A stretch of DNA of 5,326 bases from JAQICJ01 sp041686345 (GTDB lineage: Bacteria > Myxococcota_A > Polyangia > HGW-17), in the NCBI GenBank assembly GCA_041686345.1, contig JAWLEA010000180.1, forward strand, positions 1 through 5,326. The letters are read 5' to 3'. Below, piece by piece: positions 4,739 to 5,326 of this stretch. The position numbers were made by a program, and so were the translations under genes. A model generated the notes under the pieces. It did no database searches. It saw nothing but the letters and a program-made list of their open reading frames with translations, and was not told the origin of the DNA. How positions within the stretch are numbered: the first letter of the stretch is position 1; the number at the start of each line of letters is the position of its first letter.

Positions 4739-5326
4739 TTGTAACTTTTATTTCAGAATGCCAGAAAAATGCCCTCAAAAATACAAGAAGAGTTCTTGAT
4801 TCATTTGCCAATCGGATCGGAAGCAGAACCTGGCAAACAGTTATAACCGCAGAAGGTCTTAAAACGGTAAAACTTCTTCTCAGTAAAACTGCATCAAAAA
4901 GTACAGCTGTATCCTGCCACCGGATCAGAGGAAAAAACAGAACAGAACTGGTTTGGATAGTAGGCAACAGAGATAAATTCAATTCAGAAGGTTTTGTTCC
5001 TGTTTCCAGTACTCAGACTGATATAATCAATACTCAATGGGAGAACGACTGGGATTATCTTCCCCTCATAAAAGCACTTACAGCAGTAGCAGGTTTATTT
5101 CATGATTTGGGTAAAAGCTCAGATTGGTTTCAAGAAAAATTGTTTAAACCAGGTATAATTGGAGATCCATGGCGACATGAATATATTTCCTGTTTGATGC
5201 TGAAGTATATTATCCAGACAACCTCAAAAAAAACAGATTTGGCCTGGTTGTCCTATTTGGAAGAAGGAAATTTGAATAAAGATTTCAAGTTTTCTGGTTT
5301 GAAACAGGATAAGAAATTATTTAAAA
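4735..5326 (+). CDS. cas3: Cas2-3 fusion (Cas3f), type I-F, N-terminal part
   Basis: The first 197 codons are visible and the gene runs off the right edge with no stop. In subtype I-F, Cas2 is fused to the N-terminus of the Cas3 helicase-nuclease, which serves both adaptation with Cas1 and target degradation after Csy-complex recognition. Residues 1-90 are the Cas2-like part, with family stretches RRVLDSFANRIGSRTWQT (18-35), LLLSKTASKSTAVSCHRIRG (47-66) and ELVWIVGNRDKFNSEG. The HD nuclease domain begins around residue 105: ENDWDYLPLIKAL, then LFHDLGKSSDWFQ with His123-Asp124 and Lys127, and DPWRHEYIS with His148 as a further metal ligand. The helicase part is off the window. The start is the ATG within ATGA at the end of cas1. 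The next genes expected in this subtype are csy1, csy2, csy3, csy4 and then the array. No in-frame TAG occurs in the visible part. Confidence 0.93.
   Translation, partial: MIVTFISECQKNALKNTRRVLDSFANRIGSRTWQTVITAEGLKTVKLLLSKTASKSTAVSCHRIRGKNRTELVWIVGNRDKFNSEGFVPVSSTQTDIINTQWENDWDYLPLIKALTAVAGLFHDLGKSSDWFQEKLFKPGIIGDPWRHEYISCLMLKYIIQTTSKKTDLAWLSYLEEGNLNKDFKFSGLKQDKKLFK

Noticed and set aside
4704..4982. 92-codon minus-strand frame
   Set aside because: It is antisense to the well-recognised cas2-3 coding sequence.

Overview
The window looks like a chromosomal segment of a moderately AT-rich deltaproteobacterium or Myxococcota-like bacterium. The evidence is two lipoproteins with Asn-rich tethers, a cysteine module of the CGNG...GE.CD type common in Myxococcota, and lamin-tail and CotH domains. 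The lineage is an inference from protein style only. No rRNA, tRNA or marker gene is present to fix it.

Layout, left to right. (1) 2-355, plus strand: the 3' part of a UPF0158-family gene. An in-frame TAG at 155-157 is followed in the same frame by a further open, protein-like stretch ending in TAA. (2) 356-460: a short convergent gap with an inverted repeat and a 20-nt-period direct repeat. (3) 461-1684, minus strand: a secreted lipoprotein with an (Asn-Asn-Thr)n tether, a lamin-tail domain, a Cys-rich module and a second lamin-tail-like domain. Its first lamin-tail domain is cut by an in-frame TAG at 1331-1333. (4) 1765-3393, minus strand: a CotH-type kinase lipoprotein lying 80 nt upstream of gene 3, probably in the same transcript. 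(5) 3394-3790: a 397-nt divergent intergenic region with a good minus-strand promoter candidate and a cluster of inverted repeats before the cas genes. (6) 3791-4738 and 4735 to the end, plus strand: cas1 and the start of cas2-3 of a type I-F (Csy) CRISPR-Cas system, overlapping by ATGA. No CRISPR array is inside the window. In this subtype it usually lies beyond csy4, off the right edge.

The observation most worth following is that two of the four genes with a 3' end in the window carry an in-frame amber (TAG) codon with convincing coding sequence on both sides. None of the four certain gene ends uses TAG (TAA, TAA, TAA, TGA). This fits UAG being read as an amino acid, for example by a pyrrolysine system or amber suppression. 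Two independent nonsense mutations, or sequencing errors, remain the plain alternative. The rest of the genome (pylS/pylT/pylBCD, suppressor tRNAs, release factor 1, TAG usage) would decide it.

Functionally there are two units. One is a cell-surface pair (CotH kinase plus lamin-tail lipoprotein) that may act together on the cell envelope. The other is the adaptation and interference start of a I-F CRISPR operon. The cas genes are visibly richer in A+T than the leftmost gene, which fits separate acquisition.
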